Assembly (NCBI RefSeq): GCF_014640175.1
Contig: NZ_BMGL01000011.1
Location: 60,097-124,096, forward strand
Direction of reading: 5' to 3'
DNA from: Psychroflexus salis
Lineage (GTDB): Bacteria > Bacteroidota > Bacteroidia > Flavobacteriales > Flavobacteriaceae
DNA: 64,000 nucleotides
Shown piece by piece: positions 35,389 through 45,792 of this stretch. Below the pieces are notes generated by a model. The model was given only the letters and a program-made list of their open reading frames with translations. It made no database searches and had not been told where the DNA came from. Position numbers and translations under genes: made by a program. Positions within the stretch are counted from its first letter, which is position 1. Each line of letters begins with the position of its first letter.

Positions 35389-36126
35389 ATGAATTACGTA
35401 TCTTCCATAGGTCTTTATTTTATTATGATTAAAGATACTTTTCGTAGAATGACTAAGCGAAGTGTCTTGTGGAGACTAATTTTTCAAGAAATAAACGACT
35501 TGGTATTAAAGTCGATGGGGATAGTAATTTTCATTTCCTTTTTTATTGGTGCTGTAGTTACCATACAAACCGCTCTTAATTTAACTAACCCTTTAATTCC
35601 GAAAGAGCTTATAGGTTACGCTGCAAGACAATCTATATTATTAGAATTTGCACCTACTTTTGTGTCGGTAATTATGGCAGGTAAAGTGGGCTCGTTTATA
35701 ACATCTAGCATTGGTACAATGCGCGTTACAGAACAAATTGATGCTTTGGAAGTAATGGGGATTAATTCGCTAAATTATTTAGTATTTCCTAAAATCATTG
35801 CTATGCTAATGTATCCTTTTATAATTGGTATCGCTATGTTTGTAGGTATTATGGGAGCCTATTTAGCTGGTGTTTATGGTGGTTTTTTAGACGGAGCTCA
35901 ATTTTTAACTGGTTTAAGAGACGATTTTATTCCCTTTCATGTATTTTACGCATTCTTTAAAACTTTAGTATTTGCATTTTTATTAGCAACTATTCCGGCT
36001 TATCATGGGTACTATATGAAAGGTGGAGCGCTAGAAGTTGGAAAAGCTAGTACAACATCTTTTGTATGGACTAGTGTTGTAATTATTATTACCAACTATA
36101 TTATAACTCAACTTTTATTAAGCTAA
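35389..36126 (+). CDS. mlaE: MlaE-family ABC transporter permease
   Basis: A 245-residue inner-membrane permease with about five helices and the MlaE-family segments GAVVTIQTALNL, LEFAPTFVSVIMAGKVGSFITSSIGTM and TEQIDALEVMG. With MlaF and an MCE (MlaD-like) protein it moves phospholipids between the membranes. No MCE gene follows, so it must be elsewhere. The stop overlaps the mlaF start (TAATG). Confidence 0.92.
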   Translation: MNYVSSIGLYFIMIKDTFRRMTKRSVLWRLIFQEINDLVLKSMGIVIFISFFIGAVVTIQTALNLTNPLIPKELIGYAARQSILLEFAPTFVSVIMAGKVGSFITSSIGTMRVTEQIDALEVMGINSLNYLVFPKIIAMLMYPFIIGIAMFVGIMGAYLAGVYGGFLDGAQFLTGLRDDFIPFHVFYAFFKTLVFAFLLATIPAYHGYYMKGGALEVGKASTTSFVWTSVVIIITNYIITQLLLS

Positions 36127-36890
36127 TGATTAAAGTAGAAAACTTACATAAATCCTTTGGAGATACTAAAGTGCTTAAAGGCATCTCTACAGTTTTTGAA
36201 AAAGGGAAGACCAACTTAATTATCGGTCAATCAGGTTCTGGTAAAACAGTGTTTTTAAAAAATTTAGTGGGTTTATTTGAGCCAGAACAAGGATTCATCT
36301 ATTACGAAGACAAACGTTATCAAAACCTAACTGCATCCGAACGAAGAAACCTTAGAAAAGAAATGGGAATGGTTTTTCAGGGTGGAGCATTGTTCGATTC
36401 GATGAATGTAGAAGAAAACGTGAAATTTCCATTGCGGATGTTTACCAAACTCAGCAATACTGAAATGAAAAATCGTGTTCAAGAAGTTTTAGAACGTGTG
36501 AATTTAAAGGATGTAAATACACGTTTTCCTGCAGAAATTAGCGGTGGAATGCAAAAAAGGGTTTCAATTGCTAGAGCTATAGTTAACCAACCAAAATTTT
36601 TGTTCTGTGACGAGCCTAATTCTGGTTTAGACCCAAGAACAGCAACAGTAATCGATAATCTTATTCAAGAATTAACCAAAGAATACAATATTACAACCGT
36701 AATAAACACCCACGATATGAATTCTGTGTTCGAAATTGGTGAAAAAATTGTGTATTTACAAGATGGTAATTTGGCTTGGGAAGGAACTAAAGAAGAAATT
36801 CACCATAGCGATAACCAAGATTTATCAGATTTTGTCTATTCATCTAACTTATTTAGAAAGGTAAAAAAGGCTTACCAAAGAGGTTTGTAA
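36126..36890 (+). CDS. mlaF: MlaF-family ABC transporter ATP-binding protein
   Basis: A 254-residue ATPase: Walker A GQSGSGKT at 34-41, signature ISGGMQKR, Walker B FLFCDEPNSGLDP and switch H in NTHDM. The MQKR form of the signature is typical of MlaF. It is translationally coupled to the MlaE-type permease. It is convergent with the DUF389 gene, leaving only 28 bases between stops. Confidence 0.93.
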   Translation: MIKVENLHKSFGDTKVLKGISTVFEKGKTNLIIGQSGSGKTVFLKNLVGLFEPEQGFIYYEDKRYQNLTASERRNLRKEMGMVFQGGALFDSMNVEENVKFPLRMFTKLSNTEMKNRVQEVLERVNLKDVNTRFPAEISGGMQKRVSIARAIVNQPKFLFCDEPNSGLDPRTATVIDNLIQELTKEYNITTVINTHDMNSVFEIGEKIVYLQDGNLAWEGTKEEIHHSDNQDLSDFVYSSNLFRKVKKAYQRGL

Positions 36891-36918
36891 TTCAACTTTA
36901 GCAAACGAAATAAAATAG

Positions 36919-38367
36919 TTAATTGCTAACTGTTTCTGTTGTTTCAATATCTACTTTTACTTTTCCCTGCTTAATTTTAAATGCGAGCCAATCGCTTAAT
37001 CTTTTCTCAAAATCTTGTTTTTCTTCTTTTTCTAAAGGAGTTTTCCATTTAATTTTAAAATAAGGAACGGTGTCTAACTTATTGAAATCGGTAGATAGTA
37101 ATTCTGCATATTCTACATTGGCTACATCACCATAGTTTAATTTTATTTCTTGAGCAATATCACCAAAAGGAACGTATTTAACGCTAGATTTAATTTTTTC
37201 CATTTCTTTTTTAAGTTCATCTATCTCCTTTCCTTTGCTAATTATTTCTAACGAATCTCGAGACTTTAATTCTAAGATGTAGGTCATTTGATCAAAATTT
37301 TCTGAGTTTTCATTCTGAAGAATTTTTAACTTGGCATCTTCGAGAGCAGAATAAGAAGACAATTTAGCTTTCCATAAATCAATTACAGATTGTGGTATTT
37401 CTTTTCCTAAAAATGAAACTTCTATCTCAGGATCGATCCCAGAATTATAATTGTAAACTGTTGCATTTTTTTGAATGAAGGCATTGGGGTATTCTATTAA
37501 TTCTTGCTCCACAAAACGTTTTGCATCTTGCTCAAAATAAGATTCTTTTAATAAATTATAAAAAAGATAAATACTAGGAATGATTACAATTACTGCAATA
37601 GTTGAAGCAATTTGAGCAATGCGTTTTCTACGGATAGAGTTGGCATATTTAACCAATGGGAATTTTAAGATTTTTGAAACAACAAAAGTAGAAAGTGCAA
37701 TGAAAATTGTGTTGATGGTAAATAAATACATCGCGCCACCAAAGTAGCTTAAATTCCAAACAGCTAAACCATAACCAGCTGTACAAAGCGGCGGCATTAA
37801 GGCAGTAGCAATTGCTACACCCGAAATTACAGTAATGATAGTTCCTTTTTTCGTTTTAGCGATGATTAAGGCTAAGCCACCAAATATGGCAACTAATACA
37901 TCTAAAATAGTAGGATAAGTTCTTGCTTCTAATTCTGGTGTAAGCTCAGTTAGTGGCGAAACTTGAAAATATAAAAATGCAGTAAGCAAACTCAAACCCA
38001 CCATAACACCTAGATTAATTAAAGACCTTCTTAAGGTGTCAATATCATTAATGGCAACTGAAAATCCTAAACCTACTATCGGACCCATTAATGGTGAAAT
38101 CAACATCGCGCCAATAACAACCGCTGTTGAGCTTACATTTAAACCAACAGAAGCTACAATTATCGAAAAAATTAAAATCCAAGCAGTATGACCTTTAAAA
38201 GGAATGTCTTTTAAAATGGCTTCCATGGTAGAATCCCGATCGGTGTCTTCTCTTATGTCTAGTAGTTCATGTAAAAAAGAACGAATGCTTCCATATGTTT
38301 TTTTTACATTTTTTTGAACTTCGTTTTTTTCCTTTTGTCCCGAATTATTTGTGTTTTGTTCTTCCAT
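36919..38367 (-). CDS. DUF389-family membrane protein
   Basis: A 482-residue protein. Residues about 57-275 hold several membrane helices with the DUF389 signature VVIGAMLISPLMGPIVGLGFS and TALMPPLCTAGYGLA. The C-terminal 200 residues are soluble and charged with a coiled-coil-like stretch (about 365-395). The function of the family is unknown; transport has been suggested for some members. It is the last gene of a minus-strand run and overlaps the upstream gene's stop by one base. Confidence 0.85.
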   Translation of the reverse strand: MEEQNTNNSGQKEKNEVQKNVKKTYGSIRSFLHELLDIREDTDRDSTMEAILKDIPFKGHTAWILIFSIIVASVGLNVSSTAVVIGAMLISPLMGPIVGLGFSVAINDIDTLRRSLINLGVMVGLSLLTAFLYFQVSPLTELTPELEARTYPTILDVLVAIFGGLALIIAKTKKGTIITVISGVAIATALMPPLCTAGYGLAVWNLSYFGGAMYLFTINTIFIALSTFVVSKILKFPLVKYANSIRRKRIAQIASTIAVIVIIPSIYLFYNLLKESYFEQDAKRFVEQELIEYPNAFIQKNATVYNYNSGIDPEIEVSFLGKEIPQSVIDLWKAKLSSYSALEDAKLKILQNENSENFDQMTYILELKSRDSLEIISKGKEIDELKKEMEKIKSSVKYVPFGDIAQEIKLNYGDVANVEYAELLSTDFNKLDTVPYFKIKWKTPLEKEEKQDFEKRLSDWLAFKIKQGKVKVDIETTETVSN

Positions 38368-39464
38368 TATTCATAAGTCTTGCCAAACTTTTTAATAGCA
38401 TTCGCTCTTATCTGTTTGATGTCCTGTTCTTTTTCTTTAGGTACAATTACTAAAGCGTCTTTATGGTCTACAATAATGTAATTTTGCAAACCATCTACCA
38501 CTACTAACTTTTTAGAAGAAGTACGAATAATGTTTCCTTCTGCATTATTTAGCAATATTTCTTGAGAATTAATAATTACATTTTCATGTTCATCTTTAGG
38601 TAATTCTTCATACAACGAACCCCAAGTGCCTAAATCACTCCAATCGAAACTTGCTTCTAACATATGCACATTACTTGCATGTTCTAAAATAGCATAATCT
38701 ATCGAAATATTTTCAGCTTGTGTATAATTTGAATCTAGAAAAAATGATTCATCCTTTGTATTGAAGCTTTCAAGTCCTTTTTTAAATAAACTATACATAT
38801 TTGGTTGATGCTTTTTAAAAGCATTTACAATAGCCTTTACACTCCAAATAAAAATTCCAGCATTCCAAAAATAATTACCATCAGCTAAAAAAGTTTTAGC
38901 CGTTTCATAGTTTGGTTTTTCAGTAAATCGTTCAACTTGTTTGATAGGCGATTTGTGAAATTGTTCTGCTTTTATGTAGCCATAACCCGTATTTGGAAAA
39001 GTGGGTTTTATACCTAAAGTCATTAAAATTTCTTGACGTTGAGTAGCATCAAAAGCTGCTTGAATATCGCTGTTAAATGAAGTTTCGTCTTCAATCCAAT
39101 GATCACTTGGAGCAACTAAAATTTGCGCATTTGGATTTTCTTTTTGAATTTTTAATACTGCTAATAAAATGCAAGGTGCGGTATTTCGCACGGCAGGCTC
39201 TAAAACTATTTGCCTGTCTTCGATATTAGGAAGTTGTTGTTTTACTATATCTGCATAATCAGCATTGGTTAAGATGAAGATATTTTCGGCAGGAGCACTT
39301 TTTTCTAAACGGTTAAAAGTAGATTGAAGCAGGCTTTTTCCAGTTCCCAACATGTCGTGAAATTGTTTAGGAAAATCAGCTCTACTAACAGGCCAAAAGC
39401 GCGAACCTACGCCGCCAGCCATTAAAATTGCATAGTTATTTTTATTAATCATTTTTAGTTTCAT
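38367..39464 (-). CDS. manC: Mannose-1-phosphate guanylyltransferase
   Basis: A 365-residue nucleotidyltransferase making GDP-mannose for surface polysaccharides. The pyrophosphorylase signature GGVGSRFWPVSR with the nearby FPKQF is at 17-35, and VERFTEKPNYETA and NAGIFIWSV are typical. It lacks the C-terminal isomerase domain of bifunctional enzymes. ATG overlaps the sprT-like stop (TAATG); an alternative start lies 4 codons downstream. Confidence 0.92.
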   Translation of the reverse strand: MKLKMINKNNYAILMAGGVGSRFWPVSRADFPKQFHDMLGTGKSLLQSTFNRLEKSAPAENIFILTNADYADIVKQQLPNIEDRQIVLEPAVRNTAPCILLAVLKIQKENPNAQILVAPSDHWIEDETSFNSDIQAAFDATQRQEILMTLGIKPTFPNTGYGYIKAEQFHKSPIKQVERFTEKPNYETAKTFLADGNYFWNAGIFIWSVKAIVNAFKKHQPNMYSLFKKGLESFNTKDESFFLDSNYTQAENISIDYAILEHASNVHMLEASFDWSDLGTWGSLYEELPKDEHENVIINSQEILLNNAEGNIIRTSSKKLVVVDGLQNYIIVDHKDALVIVPKEKEQDIKQIRANAIKKFGKTYE

Positions 39465-40057
39465 TATAATGGTTCAACTTCTGCATGGGGCTGAAAAACA
39501 TAAATTTGTCCTGTATGTTCGCAGGTACATTCGTATCGTTTTATGCGCTTTTTTCCTTTTGTAAAAACCCTTCCATTTTCTATTCGGAATCGTTTACCCA
39601 TCGGAATTTCAAATATATAGTTTTTTAAATTAGGGGGGTCAAATTCTTTTAAAGCAACCGATAAAACTGCATCAGTATCGCTACTTGCTGTAGGATTTCT
39701 AAAATGCTTGGCTAGTAAAGGGAGCAACTTATTCGGGAAAATTTCGGGTGTTAAAAAAGGGAGCATTAGTAGTTGAAAACTCTGTTTCCATTCTATTCCG
39801 TGGGGTTTTATGCTGTTTCCATACTTTTCGTAGGCAAATAAATGAGCAAACTCGTGTATTAAAGTCATTAAAAACTTATACTGGTTTAAACTTGCATTAA
39901 CCGTAATTTTTACTTGCCCTGTGGGTAATTTACGGTAATCGCCATGTCTAGTTTTTCTTTGACCGACAATTTGTAGTTGTACACGGTGTTTTTGAATAAG
40001 TTGAATTGTTGGCTGGACAGCGCGTTCAGGTAAATATTTTTTTAAAACATCTTTCAC
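39464..40057 (-). CDS. SprT-like zinc metalloprotease-domain protein
   Basis: A 197-residue SprT-like protein. The zinc motif HEFAH is at 68-72, following the conserved hydrophobic helix, and a C-terminal part has YECTCEHTGQIY with two closely spaced cysteines. Bacterial SprT-like proteins are poorly characterised; eukaryotic Spartan cleaves DNA-protein crosslinks. This is not the gliding protein also called SprT (PorT). It is coupled to manC and lies 2 bases after the SDR gene. Confidence 0.85.
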   Translation of the reverse strand: MKDVLKKYLPERAVQPTIQLIQKHRVQLQIVGQRKTRHGDYRKLPTGQVKITVNASLNQYKFLMTLIHEFAHLFAYEKYGNSIKPHGIEWKQSFQLLMLPFLTPEIFPNKLLPLLAKHFRNPTASSDTDAVLSVALKEFDPPNLKNYIFEIPMGKRFRIENGRVFTKGKKRIKRYECTCEHTGQIYVFQPHAEVEPL

Positions 40058-40059
40058 TT

Positions 40060-40743
40060 TTAAGGAGTTGAATTAGAAACTTGAAGCAGCTTTCCGTTAT
40101 AAAACTGATGTCCTGTAAGCGCAAAATTAGCAATATAACTTCCCATTTCTTCTGCGCTTACAGGAGCTTCGAAACCAGGAAATGCTTCAGCTAACATCTC
40201 GGTCTGCACTGCGCCAAGTGCCAACACATTAAAACTCGGACCATTTTCTTTATATTCTTCAGCAAGTAATTCGGTAAAAGTAATTATTGCAGCTTTACTT
40301 GAACTGTAAGCAGCTAATCCAGGAAATTTCACGCTTCCCTGCACTCCGCCCATGCTACTTATGTTTAGTACATGCGAGTTTGCTTTAAGATAGGGTAATA
40401 TTTGATGTGTAAGATTAAATACAGAAAACACGTTTACTTCATACACTTGTTTTACATCTTTCATTTTTGTACCTGCAAAATCTTGTTTTAAGAAGAAGCC
40501 TGCATTATTGATTAAAACATCTACAGCTTCCCAATTTTGCTTTACATAATTTACCGCTTTTTTAATTTCCTTTTCATCTCCTAAATCGCAAGATAAAGCA
40601 GTAACGTTAGGAAGTTTTAAATTTGTTACAGGTTTTTCATTCCTAGAGAGTGCCAAAATTTGATGCCCTTGTTGGGCTAAAAGTTTCACCATTTCAAAGC
40701 CTATTCCTCTACTAGTTCCTGTTATAACAATGTTTTTTTTCAT
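40060..40743 (-). CDS. Short-chain dehydrogenase/reductase
   Basis: A 227-residue classical SDR: cofactor loop TGTSRGIG at 8-15, NNAG at 79-82, catalytic S129/S130 with Y146 and K150 (YSSSK). An arginine directly after the loop serine suggests NADP(H). The substrate cannot be told. It starts 1 base after the M28 peptidase gene stop. Confidence 0.9.
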   Translation of the reverse strand: MKKNIVITGTSRGIGFEMVKLLAQQGHQILALSRNEKPVTNLKLPNVTALSCDLGDEKEIKKAVNYVKQNWEAVDVLINNAGFFLKQDFAGTKMKDVKQVYEVNVFSVFNLTHQILPYLKANSHVLNISSMGGVQGSVKFPGLAAYSSSKAAIITFTELLAEEYKENGPSFNVLALGAVQTEMLAEAFPGFEAPVSAEEMGSYIANFALTGHQFYNGKLLQVSNSTP

Positions 40744-40744
40744 A

Positions 40745-41656
40745 TTAGTTAAGCTTAATTTCTTTTTCAGTTGAATTAGCCATTCCGCTGATACCTGGTA
40801 TAAATGCTTGAATTACATTCTGCATGTGGTTGGTGTCTATTTCTGAAACTTCATCATCTACATGATGGTAATAATCGTAATTGGTAAAATCGAATGTACA
40901 AGCAGTTTGTGCTGGAATATTAAATTCGCTAAAAAATGGATAATTATCGCTGCGTTCAAAAAGTTGATAATCCTTAGCTTGTGGTAAAAAACCAAGCACT
41001 TCAGCTTCAGCGTAAACATTAAATTTTTCAGCAAAATTAGATGCTCCAAAACCAGTAAAATAGGCTAAATACGGCTTATTTTGCATAGGCACGCCAACCA
41101 TTTCAATATTAAAAACAGTGTATAAGTTTAGTTTTTCTTTTTTCATTCGTCCGGCTAAATGATAAGAACCAAGAAGTCCCATTTCTTCAGCACTAAATAG
41201 AGCGAAAATTAAACTTCTTTTGCTTGGATTTTCAGCAAAATGTTTGGCTATTTCCATCACTGTAACCGTACCCGATGCATTATCGTTGGCACCATTAGCA
41301 ATTTTGTCGCCATTTATTTCTTTTCCTTTTCCAATATGGTCGTAGTGAGCACCTATTATAATAAATTCGTTTTTTAATTTTGGATCCGTGCCTTCAACCA
41401 AACCAATTACATTATAAGCTGCTTTATTTTTAACCTGAAAAGAATCTCGATAAGTTTCGTAATAAGGTTGAATGTTATGTTTATGGAAGAAATTTTCAAT
41501 ATAATTGGCAGCTAAATTGATGCCTTCTGAGCCAGTTTCTCTTCCTGTTAACTCATCTGAAGCTAAATAGGTTAAATGTTTTTCAACATTATATTGAGCC
41601 AAAAGGCTAAATGGCATGCTTAAAAGACAAGCCATTACTAAAAAAATATTTTTCAT
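40745..41656 (-). CDS. Secreted M28-family zinc aminopeptidase
   Basis: A 303-residue exported peptidase: signal peptide 1-20 (FLVMACLLSMPFSLLAQ) and the M28 metal ligands H104/D106 (GAHYDHIG), D125 (NGANDNASG) and the catalytic glutamate pair at 157-158 (SAEEMG). No T9SS CTD is visible, so it is likely periplasmic. First gene of the five-gene minus-strand run. Confidence 0.9.
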   Translation of the reverse strand: MKNIFLVMACLLSMPFSLLAQYNVEKHLTYLASDELTGRETGSEGINLAANYIENFFHKHNIQPYYETYRDSFQVKNKAAYNVIGLVEGTDPKLKNEFIIIGAHYDHIGKGKEINGDKIANGANDNASGTVTVMEIAKHFAENPSKRSLIFALFSAEEMGLLGSYHLAGRMKKEKLNLYTVFNIEMVGVPMQNKPYLAYFTGFGASNFAEKFNVYAEAEVLGFLPQAKDYQLFERSDNYPFFSEFNIPAQTACTFDFTNYDYYHHVDDEVSEIDTNHMQNVIQAFIPGISGMANSTEKEIKLN

Positions 41657-41725
41657 AGGATTTATTTTAAAGCAAATTAAGCATTGATGATTACTTGGGC
41701 AAATTGAATTTGACTTAAGTTTATT

Positions 41726-42055
41726 TTATAATTGCTCCTTAATTTTGAGTAATTCGGCTTTTACATTTTTAAGTTTGCTAATCATTTCAAAGCTGCTTAA
41801 GGTTTTGTTTTTTTCTTCTTTAAGGTGAGTTTTGGCTCCTTCTAAAGTAAATCCACGCTCTTTAACTAGATGATAAATTAACTCGATAGTTTTTACATCT
41901 TCATTGGTAAACTTTCTGTTTCCTTTGGCGTTTTTTTTAGGTTTAATTTCATCAAATTCTTTTTCCCAAAACCTAATTAATGATGCATTTACTTCAAAAG
42001 CTTCAGCAACTTCTCCAATACCATAATACAATTTGCCTGCTAGTTTTGTTTTCAT
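41726..42055 (-). CDS. MerR-family transcriptional regulator
   Basis: A 109-residue protein with an N-terminal MerR winged helix (YYGIGEVAEAFEVNASLIRFWEKEF then RKFTNEDVKTIELIYHLVKERGFTLEGA, split over about 9-75) and a C-terminal coiled coil (about 85-109). It has no effector domain, so it belongs to the short MerR-like type common beside cell-wall genes in Flavobacteria. Its ATG abuts the stop codon of the M23 peptidase gene (TAA-ATG). Confidence 0.85.
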   Translation of the reverse strand: MKTKLAGKLYYGIGEVAEAFEVNASLIRFWEKEFDEIKPKKNAKGNRKFTNEDVKTIELIYHLVKERGFTLEGAKTHLKEEKNKTLSSFEMISKLKNVKAELLKIKEQL

Positions 42056-43039
42056 TTAGTCTAAAGATTGGTTTTCTTGTGAAGCTTTATTCAACATAAT
42101 GTTGTAGTCTTCAGTGGTTAAGTCGTTGTAATAGTAATCGATAGGATTTACCGGTCTTCCGTTTCTTCTTACTTCGTAATGTAAATGTGGACCAGTAGAC
42201 TTCCCTGTGTTTCCTACAAAACCGATAACTTCTCCACGACTTACTTTTTGGTTTCTACGCACGTTAAAATCGCTTAGGTGTGCATAATAAGTCTCTATGC
42301 CAAAACCATGGTCTAAAATAATCAAGTTTCCAAAACCACCCGATCTTCGGGTTCGTTTAATTTCTTTAACCACAGCATCTCCAGTTGCATAGACTTCGGT
42401 GCCAGTTGGTGCAGAAAAATCCATGCCATTGTGCATTTTACGGTGTCTATAAATAGGATCCATTCGCATACCATAACCCGAAGCTGTTCGTTTTAAATCG
42501 TCATTCTTAACTGGCTGAATGGCAGGAATACTTGCCAAAAGTGCATCTTTATTTTCGGCCAATGCCGTTATTTCGTCTAGCGATTTAGAATGGACTACAA
42601 TTCGTTTGGATAGTTGGTCTAGTTTTTTCTTCGTACTAATAATTAGTTTAGAATTATCGTAACCTTCTAAGTCGTTGTAGCGGTTAATTCCACCAAAACC
42701 TGCCTTTCGTTGTTCAGGCGAAATAGGGTTGGCTTCAAAGTAAACACGGTAAATTTTGTCGTCTCGTTCTTCTAAATCTTCCAAAACGCTAACTACCTGA
42801 TTCATTTTTCTATTCAATAATTCATATTGAAGCTCCATGTTTTGTAATTCTCTCTTGTAAGCTTTTTCCTTAGGGGTTTCTAGGTTCGGGATGTTTAAAT
42901 AAATTATTAAAAACAGAACCGAAGTTACCATTACTCCTAAGATAAACAAAAGGCTTAAGCCTATTCTTTTACCTTTTTTAGGTTCGATCTTTCGGTAAGA
43001 AAGTGTTTCAGAATCGTAATAATATTTAACCTTACTCAT
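42056..43039 (-). CDS. Membrane-anchored M23 peptidase
   Basis: A 327-residue protein: cytosolic 1-25, one membrane helix at about 26-48, coiled-coil region (about 55-165), and an M23 LytM domain with zinc ligands H203 and D207 (HNGMDF), H254 (YYAHLSDF) and H285-L-H287 (GPHLHYEV). All zinc and catalytic residues are present, so it should cut peptidoglycan crosslinks in the periplasm. Divergent from alaS. Confidence 0.92.
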   Translation of the reverse strand: MSKVKYYYDSETLSYRKIEPKKGKRIGLSLLFILGVMVTSVLFLIIYLNIPNLETPKEKAYKRELQNMELQYELLNRKMNQVVSVLEDLEERDDKIYRVYFEANPISPEQRKAGFGGINRYNDLEGYDNSKLIISTKKKLDQLSKRIVVHSKSLDEITALAENKDALLASIPAIQPVKNDDLKRTASGYGMRMDPIYRHRKMHNGMDFSAPTGTEVYATGDAVVKEIKRTRRSGGFGNLIILDHGFGIETYYAHLSDFNVRRNQKVSRGEVIGFVGNTGKSTGPHLHYEVRRNGRPVNPIDYYYNDLTTEDYNIMLNKASQENQSLD

Positions 43040-43157
43040 TCTCTAAATTATACTATTTTTGCGAATAAAATTGAATTGCATCGCTCATCAAACAATATAC
43101 AAAGATAAACATTGTTTTTTGGATGGATTAATTCACCTAAAATTATAGTTTCATTTT

Positions 43158-45791
43158 ATGAAATCAACCGAAATAAGAAATCGATTTTTAGCATTTTTTA
43201 AAAGCAAATCTCACCACGTTGTTCCTTCAGCTCCAATGGTTTTAAAAGACGACCCGAGTTTGATGTTTACCAATGCAGGCATGAACCAGTTTAAAGAGTT
43301 TTTTTTAGGAAACTCAAAACCAAAATACCATCAAATTGCAGATACACAAAAATGTTTGCGCGTTAGTGGTAAGCATAATGATTTAGAAGAAGTAGGAAAA
43401 GATACCTACCACCATACGATGTTTGAGATGTTGGGAAATTGGAGCATAGGCGATCCAACAGACTCATCGGTTGGTTATTTTAAAATGGAAGCGATTGAGT
43501 GGGCTTGGGAATTTTTAACTGAAGAATTAAAAATTGATAAATCATCGCTTTATGTTACTGTTTTTGAAGGTGATCAAGCCGATGGTACAGCTAAAGACGA
43601 TGAAGCATACCAAATATGGAAGCGCATTGTAGACGAAAATCAAATTTTACTTGGAGATAAAAAAGATAATTTTTGGGAAATGGGCGACCAGGGTCCATGT
43701 GGTCCTGCTTCCGAAATTCACGTAGATATTCGCTCTCCAGAAGAAAAACTTAAAGTATCAGGTAAAGATTTAGTAAATAAAGACCATCCGCAAGTAGTGG
43801 AGATTTGGAATTTAGTGTTTATTCAATATAACAGATTAGCCAACGGCAAACTACAGGAATTACCCGCAAAACATATTGATACAGGAATGGGTTTTGAACG
43901 TTTAAGCATGGTTATGCAAGGTGTTCAATCCAATTATGATACTGATGTTTTTACTCCTTTATTGTCTGAAATTGAAACTATTACAGGTTGTGCTTACGGT
44001 AAAACTGAAACTATAGATATTGCGATGCGTGTAATTGCTGACCATGTTAGAGCAGTCACTTTTGCTATTGCCGATGGGCAATTACCGAGTAGCACAGGAG
44101 CTGGGTATGTAATTAGAAGGATTTTACGAAGAGCTATTCGCTATGGATTTACTTTTTTAAATACCAAAGAAGCTTTTATTTTTAAATTGGTAAAAGTGCT
44201 TGTCTTTCAAATGGGTGATGCTTTTCCTGAGTTACAAAAACAGGACACTTTATGCGAAAATGTAATTCAAGAAGAAGAACATTCCTTTTTGCGAACATTG
44301 GCACAAGGTCTTACTTTATTAGACCAAATGATTGATAAAAATAAAGGGAATGAACTACCGGGCGAAAAAGCCTTCGAATTATACGATACCTATGGTTTTC
44401 CAGTAGACTTAACTTCGTTGATATTAGAAGAGAAGGGGTTGACTTTAGACGAAAAAGCTTTTCAAAAAGCTTTACAAGTTCAAAAAAATCGATCGAAGGA
44501 TGCAGCAGCTTCTCAAACAGGAGACTGGAAGGTCTTGTTAACAAATGAAGCTGATCAATTTATAGGGTACGATACCTTAAAAGCTGATGTAAAATTGGTG
44601 AAATACCGAAAAATAATCAGTAAAAAAGATGGTGAACTATATCAATTGGTGTTTAATCAAACTCCATTTTATCCTGAAGGTGGTGGTCAAGTAGGCGATA
44701 AGGGTTATGTAGAAAGTGCTAATGGAGATGTTACCTACGTAATCGACACCAAAAAAGAAAACAACTTAATTATTCATTTTACAAAACAATTACCCGAGCA
44801 AATTGAAAAAGCTTTTACTGCGGTTGTAGACCAAAAGTTCAGAGCATTAACAGCTAGAAATCATACGGCTACACATTTGCTTCATCAAGCTTTGCGAACA
44901 GTTTTAGGAGCACATGTTGAGCAGAAAGGCTCGTTAGTAAATGCTAATTATTTGCGTTTCGATTTTTCTCATTTTTCAAAATTAAACGAAGAAGAATTAA
45001 AGCAAGTTGAAGCTTTGGTAAATGCACGAATTCAAGAGCAGCTTCCGTTAGTAGAGAACAGAAATATTCCTTACCATCAAGCTATTGAAAATGGAGCCAT
45101 TGCCTTATTTGGCGAAAAATATGGCGATGAAGTGCGAACTATAAACTTTGGAAAATCAACTGAACTCTGTGGTGGTACACACGTACAAAACACGGCTGAA
45201 TTATGGCATTTTATCATTACCCAAGAAACTTCTGTAGCTTCTGGGATACGCCGAATAGAAGCCATTACTAGCCAAGTGGCAAAAACTTATTTAACCGATA
45301 AAGTCAAAGCTTTCGATCAACTCCGAAAAATGCTTAATAATAGTAATGAACCCGAAAAGGTTTTACAGAATTTGCATGACGAGAATTTTCAACTTAAAAA
45401 AGAAATAGAAAGCCTTAAAAAAGCACAAGCTAAAAATTTAAAAGGCGATTTAAAAAATGAATTGCAAGAAGTTAACGGAATAAAATTTCTTGCAAAACAA
45501 GTAGATTTAGATGCTAATGCAATGAAAGATTTGGCTTTTCAACTTGGTGGTGAAGTAGATAATTTGTTTTTGATTTTTGGTGCCGATGTAAATGGAAAAG
45601 CTTTGTTAACTTGCTATATTGATAAAAAACTGGCTAAAAACAAACAGTTAAATGCTGGGCAGATTGTACGCGAATTAGGTAAACACATACAAGGCGGTGG
45701 TGGTGGCCAGCCGTTTTTTGCCACCGCAGGGGGTAAAAATCCAGACGGAATTGCAAAAGCGCTTCAAGCAGCAGAAAACTTTATAAAATAG
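43158..45791 (+). CDS. alaS: Alanyl-tRNA synthetase
   Basis: An 877-residue synthetase: N-terminal class II catalytic domain (motifs [32 protein letters not shown]), tRNA-recognition region, editing domain with zinc site [12 protein letters not shown] and CGGTH, and the C-terminal oligomerisation domain ending in [14 protein letters not shown]. Length is normal. It is followed after 1 base by a GSCFA protein gene. Confidence 0.97.
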   Translation: MKSTEIRNRFLAFFKSKSHHVVPSAPMVLKDDPSLMFTNAGMNQFKEFFLGNSKPKYHQIADTQKCLRVSGKHNDLEEVGKDTYHHTMFEMLGNWSIGDPTDSSVGYFKMEAIEWAWEFLTEELKIDKSSLYVTVFEGDQADGTAKDDEAYQIWKRIVDENQILLGDKKDNFWEMGDQGPCGPASEIHVDIRSPEEKLKVSGKDLVNKDHPQVVEIWNLVFIQYNRLANGKLQELPAKHIDTGMGFERLSMVMQGVQSNYDTDVFTPLLSEIETITGCAYGKTETIDIAMRVIADHVRAVTFAIADGQLPSSTGAGYVIRRILRRAIRYGFTFLNTKEAFIFKLVKVLVFQMGDAFPELQKQDTLCENVIQEEEHSFLRTLAQGLTLLDQMIDKNKGNELPGEKAFELYDTYGFPVDLTSLILEEKGLTLDEKAFQKALQVQKNRSKDAAASQTGDWKVLLTNEADQFIGYDTLKADVKLVKYRKIISKKDGELYQLVFNQTPFYPEGGGQVGDKGYVESANGDVTYVIDTKKENNLIIHFTKQLPEQIEKAFTAVVDQKFRALTARNHTATHLLHQALRTVLGAHVEQKGSLVNANYLRFDFSHFSKLNEEELKQVEALVNARIQEQLPLVENRNIPYHQAIENGAIALFGEKYGDEVRTINFGKSTELCGGTHVQNTAELWHFIITQETSVASGIRRIEAITSQVAKTYLTDKVKAFDQLRKMLNNSNEPEKVLQNLHDENFQLKKEIESLKKAQAKNLKGDLKNELQEVNGIKFLAKQVDLDANAMKDLAFQLGGEVDNLFLIFGADVNGKALLTCYIDKKLAKNKQLNAGQIVRELGKHIQGGGGGQPFFATAGGKNPDGIAKALQAAENFIK

Positions 45792-45792
45792 C

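Noticed and set aside
39464..40057. Gliding protein SprT (PorT)
   Set aside because: The HEFAH motif and lack of a signal peptide show the unrelated SprT-like metalloprotease family.
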